A DNA stretch of 64,000 bases from Zhengitettix transpicula (Eukaryota; Arthropoda; Insecta; Orthoptera; Tetrigidae), in contig CM073590.1 of assembly GCA_037074705.1 (NCBI GenBank), positions 50,867,895-50,931,894 on the forward strand. Reading direction: 5' to 3'. The notes under the pieces are model-generated. The model was not told the DNA's origin. It saw only the letters and a list, made by a program, of their open reading frames with translations, and ran no database searches. Positions 55,765 to 64,000 of the stretch are shown piece after piece. Positions within the stretch are counted from its first letter, which is position 1; each line of letters starts with the position of its first letter. The position numbers and the translations under genes were made by a program.

Positions 55765-57033
55765 CGAGGGTGAATCAAATATAAACGAGACTTTTGGACC
55801 TGCGCGCGCAATAGTGATGGAAGAACGTTCCGCTGTTATTGGCTGTTAGGTCAGGAGTGGGGGAAGCACGTGACTCATCATAGACTCGCTCAGTGTCCAT
55901 CGTTACGATGTCCGAGCAGGAGGTACCTCCCTCTATTGCGCAACATATTGTTATCAAGTTTTTAGCTGCAGAAGGTGTAAAACCGACCGAAATCTTGAGA
56001 AGATTGACTGCACAATTCGGGGAAGAGACGCTGTCGCGAGCTAGAGTGTTTGCTTGGCATAAACAGTTCGTGGAGGGCCGTGAACGTGTTGAAAATGAGA
56101 GCCATGACCGCAGACCCCGCACCAGCATTACAGCGGGCAACATCGACAGTGTTCGTCAACTTGTTGAAGGTGATAGGCGTCTAACAACTTCGGATATTGC
56201 AATTGAGGTTGGAATAAGTTATGGGAACACTTACTCTATACTCTCAGAGGAGCTAGGGTATCGCAAGGTGTGTGCCAGGTGGGTTCCTCGCCTTCTCACA
56301 GTTGACCAGAAACTGAATCGTTTTCAAGTGTGTGAGCGTCTTCTTGCACGATTTCGGGAAGATTTCTTTCTCACATTGTCACCTGTGATGAAACGTGGGT
56401 GCATCACTACACCCCTGAGTCGAAACAAGCGAGTATGGAGTGGAGGAAGAAAGGAGAAACCGGACGTGTGAAAGCCAAGTCACGATTATCGGCTGGCAAG
56501 GTTTTGGCTACCGTTTTTTTTGACCAGCTGCACCTTGATTTTTTGCATGAGCGCAGAACAATTAATGCGGCATACTACTGCCAAATTTTGACTGAGGACA
56601 GACTTGGATGTCGCCGCAAAAGACGAGACCTTCCGATGAGAAAAGTGATTCTCCTCCATGACAATGCTCGCCCCCATACAGCAGCCCTGACCGTACAAAA
56701 ATTGGAGCAACTGTGTTGGGAGACACTGGAACACCCTCCATACAGTCCAGACCTATCTCCCGGCGACTTCCATGTCTTTGGTCCTCTCAAGGAAGCTTTG
56801 GGAGGGCAAAAATTCCACAGCGATAATGAGGTTGAAGCATATGTGCGCAATTGGCTACAAACACGACCTGACTCTTTTTACGTGGAAGGAATTAAAAAAT
56901 TACCTATACGCTGGGAAAAATGTGTTTATAAAACAGGAGATTATGTAGAAAGATAAACTATGATTGTTTGTGCGTTTAAAATCAAAATAAATATTTAAAA
57001 AAATAAGTCTTGTTTATATTTGATTCACCCTCG
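55765..57033 (+). mobile_element. mariner element, nearly intact
   Basis: The 28-bp terminal inverted repeats begin CGAGGGTGAATCAAATATAA at 55765-55792 and are matched inverted at 57006-57033 with one mismatch. TA dinucleotides flank both ends (55763-55764 and 57034-57035), the mariner target duplication. Length 1269 bp with one transposase frame, as expected for mariner. It is inserted in bestrophin intron 1 in sense orientation. High TIR identity implies it is the youngest DNA transposon here. Confidence 0.93.
55908..56956 (+). pseudogene. mariner transposase, one frameshift
   Basis: Frame 1 from ATG 55908 carries the N-terminal HTH region, GNTYSILSEELGYRKVCARW and the VPRLL linker. Near 56365-56380 the frame shifts by one base. 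The second frame then gives CDETW with the first catalytic Asp (codon at 56387), HDNARPHTA with the second (56660) and LSPGDFHVF with the third (56765). The last two are separated by 34 residues, the DD34D signature of mariner. It ends RWEKCVYKTGDYVER and stop. Total length of about 349 codons matches the family. No other internal stop was seen in the two frames. Non-functional as sequenced; a sequencing error at the shift cannot be excluded. Confidence 0.9.
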
Positions 57034-57065
57034 TATTTGTTTGATTTTGTAGTGTTAAACTTCAT

Positions 57066-57160
57066 GCCTGAAGAGGTCGTAAATTGCGACAAAACGTAGT
57101 ATAATATTCTATAAATAAATATTTTTTTTCGGACTTCAAATTGGCTGTTGTTTATTTATT
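57066..57160 (+). other. hammerhead-like module with TTGGCT tail, plus strand
   Basis: CCTGAAGAG, stem GTCG/CGAC around AAATTG, then AAAACGTAGT (57066-57100), followed after 25 nt by TTTTTTTTCGGACTTCAAAT and TGGCTGTTG. Same layout as the modules in 54164-54438, 60451-60540 and 61692-61780. The GAAA box is AAAA here. Confidence 0.45.
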
Positions 57161-57164
57161 AGGT

Positions 57165-57560
57165 TTACTTTCTTTGAACTGTTTAAGTTTTTTTCTGAGA
57201 GCTTGTTAAATATCTAAATACCATTATAATGGACATCTTTCCGTTTAATAGAAAGTGATTTAGCTCGTTTATAAAAGTTGACTTTTGTATTATCTTGCTT
57301 ATCACAATCATCATTAGACATTGTATGTACTGACCAGTAAGAGTAATAATACACAATCTTTCGTAAAGCCACTGCATAATGTTTTTGAAGAAACTTGACA
57401 CATCTTTTTCTGAAGAAAAAAAAGTTTATTTCCCTGAAGAATTGACCGTATCTTAATAAGGAGTGAAAGTAAGGAAAGTAAACTAATTTCCTGATATCCA
57501 GATAACTGTATTGTGACATTAATCTAACAACATATTTGGCTGAGCTTCATCTTGTTGTAA
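57165..57560 (-). pseudogene. non-LTR RT C-terminal fragment (YFHSL...SYG type)
   Basis: The minus-strand 57214-57519 frame reads LVYFPYFHSLLRYGQFF, then CVKFLQKHYAVALRKIVYYY and KRKDVHYNGI, followed after a stop by IFNKLSEK. These correspond to the YFHSxxxYGxxFWG and GVYYxGIKxFNxLP motifs at the C-terminal end of a widespread arthropod non-LTR group, distinct from the jockey and WDPYR types in this window. 5'-truncated and broken. Confidence 0.65.
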
Positions 57561-57756
57561 ATGTATTAATGTGAATATTCGAATATACTGTCCAAGATAA
57601 TCCTACAAATTTTGAATTATAAACCTCTCTAATTTAGCATTTTATGTATCCTACTTCTGCAGAGTTAAGTGTCATTTTTTGTATGAAATAAAAAAATGGT
57701 ATTTTTTGATTCATTTAATTATTGAAGATCGTAGGTTTTCTCGGTGAATCTGTTGA

Positions 57757-57988
57757 ATAAACAATTCTTGTGCTTCCACCCGGGTTATAGTAGAATTAAT
57801 TCACGACGTTTCGATGGAGATCTCACCCATATTTATCAAGTGAATGCCTCATCAATGTTCAAGCCTCTTATATATATTATCCTCTGGGTTGTCATTCGTC
57901 ATTGCGTGTTCAAGCGATAACGGGAGACAATATAGAGAAATATCTACTATGACCCGGATGGAAACCCAAGAATTGTTTATTCAATTTA
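57757..57988. repeat. 232-bp inverted-repeat element with hammerhead-like core
   Basis: Outer arms of about 40 bp (57757-57796 and 57947-57988) are inverted copies sharing GAATAAACAATTCTTG, CCGGGT and ATAGTAGA. On the minus strand the interior has a TATA-like TATATATAAG, then TTGATGAGGC, and 40 nt later CGAAACGTCGTGAATTAATT. The TTCTACTATAA and CCCGG strings also flank the motif at 52351-52395. Resembles a Penelope-type terminal region, but no RT is nearby. Confidence 0.6.
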
Positions 57989-58065
57989 ATTCTTATGATT
58001 AGTTTCATTGATAAGCCATTAGCTAAAAATTCTCGTAGTTAATTATTAAATTCATCAGTAGTTCA

Positions 58066-58290
58066 GTTTTTTTAGACTGCAAGGCTACATGAGGGTAATC
58101 CACGTGGTGGCAACTTCCCTTTAATAGCATAGGAAGGGATTTGGAAGAGGGGATGTGGAAGGGTAGAGGAAGGTAGCCAAGGGTTAACTAGGGGCTCTGA
58201 GCTGGTTGTTTAAGGATGGTCCCCAGCATTCGCCTGAAAGTGATGCGAGTCAAACTCTAGAAAACCTGTATCAGGGAGGGGTTTCACGCA
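58066..58290 (-). repeat. 5'-truncated copy of the ~550-bp retroposon
   Basis: Shares GGCTACATGAGGGTAATCC, TTTAATAGCATAGGAAGGGA and GGTAGCCAAGGGTTAACTAG with the 3' half of the 48821-49388 copy, in the same orientation. A short T-run at the low end is the A-tail. It breaks off before the 5' half. Confidence 0.8.
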
Positions 58291-59395
58291 AGAGTAATAA
58301 AATATATTTTTCATTCCAAAATTACATTTAAATGTATCTCTACATTGGAAACTAGGACGCGTCACACTACGCAGTGTATCGGATGTGAAAAGTGATATTC
58401 AGAGTGGTGCGATAACGTAATCATTGAAGCGTTAAATTCGTGTAATGCTACTTTAACATATGCTGAAATACTTGTTTAACCAGAGCTTATCGAAAGCCTA
58501 TACTAGAGTAAATGTTTTTTGTGAGAGGATAGTTTCTGAGATTAAAGGATAAATACCTCAGTTGATGTGAAGTTTTGCTATATATATTTATACAAAAAAA
58601 ATAGTATTGGAGATAACCAAAAAGTATTTTACGTTTCCGGTTTGATATGTTCCGGGTGTGATATATATTTACTAGTTCTTTAGCATTACTACGTAGTGTA
58701 GATACCTATTCTCAATGAATATACAGGAAATTGTAGTTTGTCATTACAAAACAAACTCCCTTCAACAAACATTTGGTCATAATTGAAGCTTCTAATTATG
58801 GCATATCTACTAGTTTGTGGTGCCAGTTATAATGTCTACGCTTAATCTAAAAACAAATAAAATAATCCGTACTACAGTAGGTAAAATATCGTACCCCAAT
58901 GCAGGATAGTTAATTTCGTTGACATAAATTCATCTATAGCTGCTTTGAAAATATAGCTGTGTAAACCTGGTTTAAATTCCATTAGTATTTGAGAATTGGT
59001 CATAAATTTAAATATATATATATACATACAGTTATCCTTAAAACTAGAGCTTTGAGCCGTCCGTTATCGAAGTGTCATCATTTTTCCTATCTTTCAAGGT
59101 CTTACGTTCTGCACATGACAAACAATTCTAACTTACGTTCAGTCGATATTATAGTATATTTTGATTCTGTTAAGATATATACATAATTGACATAAATAGA
59201 GAGGCTTTTGCGTGACTTTCTTTAAAATGGATAATAGCCATCCCCTTGCATAAAATACATATTTCAAATTTTCTAAAAGGTTTTTTTAAAAATTTTTATT
59301 AATTTATTTACAGTCGCGTCGGCATCTCAGGTCATTAGCGAGGTTTATAGTTACTCTTCGAAAGTGTTATCGTCCGCCTTCAGGAGAAAAATTAT
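58291..59395 (+). other. bestrophin intron 1, unassigned part
   Basis: AT-rich, no gene or element recognised. Confidence 0.45.
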
Positions 59396-59399
59396 ATCG

Positions 59400-59808
59400 G
59401 AGATGACGTTTTTCGGTTTTGAACCGAGGTGTTTGTTCCGGGGTCGCATACCTTGGGCATACGATAAGATTTGTTCTCTGTTCCCATCGGAACAGTCAGC
59501 CAGTTCCCTCCTAAACTGGTCGAGGTACGTAGAAGGAAATGGTACGTTCCCACATCAAACCCCTCTTTCGCCATCGGAAGGGCGTGTGACAAGTACCAAG
59601 CACCCTATCTACCTGATGCACGTTTTCTAGGGTTTGCCCGTCATCACTTGTAGAGGCGAATACCGAGCAGGATCCTTAAACTATAGCCCAGGATTTTTGT
59701 TAACCCTTGGCTACCTTCCTCTATGCTTCCAATCCCTTCCTATGCTATTAAAGGGGAGTTGCTACCACGTGGATTACCCTCATGTAGCCTGTTACTCTAA
59801 AAAAAAAG
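59400..59808 (+). repeat. 5'-truncated copy of the ~550-bp retroposon
   Basis: Collinear with copy 1 from its TTCCGGGGTC segment to the end: CTTGGGCATACG, ATCGGAAGGGCGTG, AGGATCCTTAAACTATAGCC, CTATTAAAGGGGAGTTGC and an A-tail at about 59800-59808. More diverged than the two complete copies; lacks the 5' hairpin. Confidence 0.8.
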
Positions 59809-59809
59809 T

Positions 59810-60448
59810 TAGCCTTGAACCCATTGCAATTGAAGATCATTTTTCAAGTGATCAAGACTATTTTATTCTTGAAGACGACAAAATTATTGTTTTTAGCCTC
59901 ATATACGTGTCTATACTGATGCACGATTTAACTCGTCCTGTTTTGGATTACGCCGACTTCAAGATTGTAGCTCTTCTGAAATAAAGATGACGTGTCAGAT
60001 GGAAAAAACTAATAGTATGACATGTTCCTTTGTTTTTCAGTACATAGGCAGTTTTTTTTTAAAAAATTATTACTTAGCTTATCTGAATGATTTTATCGTC
60101 GTGACACATATAATGATTATTTACTCAGTCATATTTACTTGAATGGTTTTAATTATTTTGATAAACCCTAGAATATAATTAGTTTTTTGTTTGTTAAATC
60201 AGTTATTTTTCTTTTCCATAGGCAATTGGTACAATTTTTGCCGTCTACAGAGAAAATTCCATTTGGGAAAGGAAACAATAATATGATTTTGTTGCTTCAC
60301 AGGGAAACTGTGACGTTGTAAAACTTTATTCGTGAAGGGGGAAACTCCAATATAAACAATTTGATTATAATTAACAAAAAATAATATTTTATATAATCTG
60401 ACAAGACTCCGTCCGTAGCTTTAAATTCAAAACGGTATTTTACCTGAT
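59810..60448 (+). other. bestrophin intron 1, unassigned part
   Basis: No gene or element recognised. The 116-codon frame at 59634-59984 begins inside the retroposon and has no family match. Confidence 0.4.
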
Positions 60449-60450
60449 TA

Positions 60451-60540
60451 CCAGAAGTGGTCTCAAAATCGGGAACGAAACGTTGTATTCAAACATATCT
60501 TTCGTTGAATAATTTTTTCTGACATATTGGCTTATTTGTT
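60451..60540 (+). other. hammerhead-like module with TTGGCT tail, plus strand
   Basis: CCAGAAGTGG...CGGGAACGAAACGTTGTA (60451-60488) followed by TTTTTTCTGACATATTGGCT (60513-60532). Same core-spacer-tail order as the other modules; the CTGANGA box is degraded. Confidence 0.4.
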
Positions 60541-60939
60541 ATCAATTAAATTTCAACTAGATTAACAGAGGGAAGTAATACAAGTATGGTATTAAAATTA
60601 TATTCTGTTTAATCTCAGGGAAATTTGGACCGAGAAGCAGAGATAATCTGTTTTAAAATAATATCACCGACTCCGGCAGTGCATAATATACTATGGCAGT
60701 TGTCCGGTCTGACCTTAGATGGAATATTTTTTGAAAAACAAAAGTGGTCTAAAATATTCTTATAATTTTAATTCTCAAGACGCCACATTCTTCAATGTTT
60801 CTTAGTGAATTTGCATTCACGGATAATATTAGTCATTATTATGTGATACAATGATTTCATTTGTAAGGTCTCAGTTCAACCAATATCAAAGACTCAAACT
60901 GAGCGACCTATCAGACAAGGTAGGTATTTCAAAAGTGCT

Positions 60940-61560
60940 GTACATAGCATATTGATTGAAAATTTGGAAGTGAGAAAGATATCTCAAGATGGGTGCCACG
61001 ATTGCTTACAATGGTACTATACAGCGACGGGGGATGCTTCAATCGAATTTGTTGGCGATGTTTGGCAGATTCGTAATCACAGATGCAGGAACAATCAAAA
61101 CAATAAACCAAAGAAGGCGAAGACACCGATTAACGTCATGGTGTCAATGATTGGGGATGCGCATGGAATAATTATTTTAAAAAAAACTTCAACATCTGGT
61201 AACATACAAACTTATTGTAGCGTTTGAGTGATGAAATCGAGAAATAAACGGCCGCATTTGGAGAAAATGAAAGTTTTGTTTCATCAGGGCAATGCACCAG
61301 TTCATTATCGGGATGGTCCAAATCAATGAGCTAAAGTTCGAATTTCCTCCTCACGCTCGCTATTCGCCATATAGAGCTCTACTCGGATTATTTTCCCTTT
61401 CCAAAACTTCTCCGTAGTAAAAGATTTGCCAACAAAGAAGAAGTGTGGCCTGCGGTTAATGGCTAATTTGAGGAGCTTGATGGTTCTCACTTTAAACATG
61501 GTACCAAAGCTATTGGACATTGCCGGGAAACGTGTATCGAGCTAAAAGGAGACTATGCTA
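60940..61560 (+). pseudogene. decayed mariner-family transposase
   Basis: The plus-strand 60952-61227 frame contains KPKKAKTPINVMVSMIGDAH and GIIILKK, the segment after the first catalytic Asp in mariner transposases. Next frame: RPHLEKMKVLFHQGNAPVHY (about 61250-61310), where the second catalytic Asp is replaced by Gly. Later CIELKGDYA (about 61530-61555) is the usual C-terminus. No TIRs found. It belongs to a different mariner subfamily from the 55765 element. Confidence 0.72.
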
Positions 61561-61639
61561 TGATCCCTTATTGTTACGCTAAACTTTCCGGTTTCCCACT
61601 GTCGTTGCTAACCCTTCGGCTCTCCCATTGTCGTTGCGT

Positions 61640-61785
61640 TTTCGTCGCTTTTGAGTGTTGTCAACTGACAAGTGCACTTGTGTTTCTTGGCACCTGGCGA
61701 AAGGAACAAGGATCCCAGAAACGTTGTGTGGTATTTATATTTCCGCCCCCCTTTTTTGTCTGAATTGGCTATCTTTCTTATGCAA
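61640..61785 (+). other. hammerhead-like module, single copy
   Basis: GTTGTCAACTGACAAGTGCA, then ACCTGGCGAAAGG...GATCCCAGAAACGTTGTGTG (61692-61731), then TTTTTTGTCTGAATTGGCTA (61753-61772). It is homologous to one arm of the 54164-54438 palindrome, in the same orientation as the right arm. Confidence 0.6.
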
Positions 61786-62500
61786 ATAAACAAATTTTTC
61801 CCAATTTACTAAAGTCATTTTTGTTACATCGAGACACTGGCGTCATCCGCCGAATGTGGGTCTATTATGGAATTTGCGGTAGAATCCCGAAATCTACGAA
61901 ATTCATAAGCCATCTTCACACTCAACGCACTTCATTCATTACATTTTTAATGCTGTCTCTCATAGCAAATTCATTATATCATCCGACACAAATGTATCCT
62001 ACATTCGATACTGTCCAACATCTACAGCCATAATAATTTCCGTGCATACTGACTCCACTGCTATCGCGTAACGTCAAATATTCACTACAAATGTCCTCTT
62101 GTCCACTTCTCTTACTTCTTTTCTGCTCGAATTCACATTCGCCACTCCGGAGCCACGATACTTCGTGGGAAGGAAACATTAAATCTGTTGCCAAGTTAGC
62201 CTAAGCATCATTGTCTCACAAAATTAACAGAGTCCGTCCATCTTGTCTGCGTTTTCACTCCTCACAGCTGTTTGCTCCCCCCATTCTTCTTGACCTTGGC
62301 CGTCGTTCCATTCTCGACGTGACCGAAAAAAAGGGGACCACCCTGACAGTCTGTTGATATTGTTTCGCGAAAATTTTAAATTACTAGATATTGACTGCGT
62401 CAAACACACGCGCTACAACATTATTGATTCATGATCTTCTGAAAACGTCAATCCATGACGTTTCACTCCAAAGTCAGGATTGGTAACCATCGTTTATCCC
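61786..62500 (+). other. bestrophin intron 1, unassigned part
   Basis: No gene or element clearly recognised. Confidence 0.4.
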
Positions 62501-62505
62501 TTTAA

Positions 62506-62838
62506 ATGAAAAAAATAGTTTATATATCTCTTATTTCTCCATTATGGAAGTACGGCTGTAACATTTGGGGTTCCGCAGCCAAAACACACATCATCAAGAT
62601 TCAAACATCCGAAAATAAAATCCTTCGTTATATGACAAACTGTCCCTGGTACCTCTCCAATTCCCGCATCCATAGTGACCTCAATATTCCATATATCCAC
62701 CAAACAGTAACCAAATACATACTTCTTCAATATAAAAAAGACAATTCACCCCAACCCGTTAATATCCGATACAGCTGCCTCTCCTCCACCTCCCATCCAG
62801 CATCGCCGATTAAAAATAGAGACCTAATTAATAAATGA
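62506..62838 (+). pseudogene. jockey-clade RT C-terminus
   Basis: An open 110-codon frame reads LISPLWKYGCNIWGSAAKTH, KIQTSENKILRYMTNCPW and YLSNSRIHSDLNIPYIHQ and ends KNRDLINK-stop. This is the C-terminal domain of jockey-type ORF2, closely like the minus-strand copy at 43400. No palm motifs precede it, so it is a 5'-truncated insertion whose retained part is still open. Its 3' flank carries AGCCAATTCAGACAAAAA, the inverse of the module tails at 54.4 and 61.75 kb. Confidence 0.8.
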
Positions 62839-63428
62839 ATAATAAATATAGCCAATTCAGACAAAAAGGTAATTATTTTCAATCAGACGTAAATATTTTC
62901 ATTTTGACCTAATTAATATCCAATAAAAGTACAGAAGTTGAAACAAAATGTGCTCCACAAGATATATATATATATATCTATATAGTATAAAATAACATGT
63001 ACAAATATCACAATTGTAAAATCATTAGATTGTAAAGTTTCCTGAATTAAAAAAAAAAGTTCAAAATTTATATACAATGGCAAAAATGCGAAAATCCGTG
63101 TTCTCACTCTAAGTGAGAGAATAAGGAAGCATCAGGTGGTGATTTGTGCATCTCTGTTTCCACATGACCGGCTTGCTCCCGAACAACATAGGAATTTCTA
63201 TCAGAGCTGGTAACTGGTAACGAAAATTAGAGACTATATGTCTACATAAGGACGAAGAAGGGAATGTCTGAGTCCTGACAAAAAATAATACCCGTGTAAA
63301 CACTTCTGCACATCCACAAAATATGATAATATGCGTCTGTGACACAATAAGATGCCGTATTCTACGAAGTGCTTCTCAGAAATGTAACCATAAGTACGGA
63401 CATGTATTGCTAAGAACTAAGACTATTG
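62839..63428 (+). other. bestrophin intron 1, unassigned part
   Basis: No gene recognised; a short (TA)n run near 62963-62985. Confidence 0.4.
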
Positions 63429-63429
63429 A

Positions 63430-63690
63430 AGATAAGTAACCCAGAAGTTTGCATCAAATATTCATTCCTTCAGCATGATAATGCTCTACCCCACGCCGAT
63501 ATCATGACTTAAAAAGCTATCTAGGAATTTGGTTGGACGTGATTACACACACACACACACACAATATTTTTCGTACCTAGCGCCATCGGATTTCTACATT
63601 TTCCGTTCTCGTTACAACAATATTAAAGTCAACGATGATGTTTTGAGGATTTGGAATGAAGAATTCGGTTACTTTGCCAGAATTCTGAAC
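63430..63690 (+). pseudogene. mariner-like transposase fragment interrupted by a CA repeat
   Basis: The plus strand has QHDNALPHADIMT (about 63468-63508), the second catalytic Asp block, then FGW, a (CA)n run at 63545-63562 where the PHPPYSPD stretch should be, then LAPSDFYIF (about 63580-63605) with the third Asp, and a tail GYFARILN. Only the last third of the transposase is present, with stops. Confidence 0.65.
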
Positions 63691-63694
63691 TTAA

Positions 63695-64000
63695 AATAGA
63701 AAACATTGTGCTAATTTATAAATGCATTCTGAAACCAATATGCAAATATGGGATTCAACTATGGGGCTGCTCCAAGCCTTCTAACTAAACATTTATATAA
63801 CGCCTTTAATCTATAATTCTCCGTACGATCTTAAACACACAATGTTTTGTGAGCCATAAAACAATCCATGACACACCTTCAGTCCAAGAAAAAGTCCTCA
63901 GATTCAGCACTAATTATCTGCAAAATCTCCAAGAAGACACTAATGGGGATGTCAGCCATCTACCCAATGACAGTACATCGTAGATTGAAGGGGAAACGTC
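63695..64000 (+). pseudogene. jockey RT C-terminal fragment, runs to window end
   Basis: The plus-strand frame reads LIYKCILKPICKYGIQLWGC, then, after stops, FVSHKTIHDTPSVQEKVLRF and STNYLQNLQEDTNGDVSHL. This matches the LLYKxxLKPIWTYGIQLWG and VxxxTIHxDLxxPxVxEExxRF motifs of classic jockey elements. It directly follows the mariner fragment and is of the same subtype as the piece at 53140-53395. Confidence 0.75.

Noticed and set aside
52351..61729. Active hammerhead ribozyme genes
   Set aside because: Each copy deviates at one or more core positions and stem I is not evident; only the recurring motif is reported.
1..64000. CRISPR array, bacterial operon or phage-like system
   Set aside because: Split genes with GT-AG introns, SINE/LINE content and the absence of operon structure make the window clearly eukaryotic; no regularly spaced short direct repeats with unique spacers were seen.

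Overview
The window reads as nuclear DNA of an arthropod, almost certainly an insect with a large, repeat-rich genome. It is AT-rich, its genes are split into short exons by kilobase-scale introns, and the intergenic and intronic space is filled with mariner, hAT, PIF/Harbinger, Helitron-like, jockey-type non-LTR and SINE-like debris. A cockroach, termite or similar polyneopteran would fit, but that is inference from genome texture only.

Two protein-coding genes can be supported, both on the plus strand. The first is a complete Caprin homologue (12 coding exons, 8188-25453, 675 codons plus stop), a cytoplasmic RNA-granule protein. It carries the conserved N-terminal coiled-coil/dimerisation region, a short motif matching the G3BP/Rasputin-binding site of vertebrate Caprin-1, a Pro/Gln-rich middle, a tryptophan-rich acidic exon and an RGG-rich tail. 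All splice sites are GT-AG and the reading frame closes across every junction. The second is the 5' end of a bestrophin chloride-channel gene: a CpG-rich promoter-like zone with a perfect NRF-1 palindrome (around 41.17 kb) and a first coding exon (41646-41716) with the diagnostic bestrophin N-terminus. No later bestrophin exon was recognised, so everything to the end of the window is read as a first intron of more than 22 kb.

Layout: 1-8 kb, intergenic, with two tRNA-derived SINE copies, a jockey fragment and a complete 542-bp polyadenylated retroposon with target-site duplication. 8.2-26.4 kb, Caprin; its introns hold a cluster of long-inverted-repeat foldback elements, a 750-bp TIR element, microsatellites and a GC-rich patch. 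26.4-41.1 kb, intergenic: a decayed mariner, an LTR-like zone, a 4.45-kb Helitron-like element made of about 280-bp satellite-like units, two hAT remnants and two tRNA-like sequences. 41.2-64 kb, the bestrophin 5' end and intron: many jockey or other non-LTR RT fragments, a second complete 568-bp retroposon, a TIR/TSD-bounded Harbinger deletion derivative, a nearly intact mariner with one frameshift, further mariner remnants, and a recurring palindrome-forming module that resembles Penelope-type hammerhead sequences.

The most interesting structures beyond ordinary annotation are the satellite-filled Helitron-like element, the recurring hammerhead-like module (five occurrences, one pair in a head-to-head palindrome), the retroposon family with a conserved 5' hairpin, and the Caprin gene architecture (binding motif split by an intron, frame-neutral RGG exons, NAGNAG acceptor). 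No new multi-gene system is claimed. All assignments come from reading the sequence without database searches.
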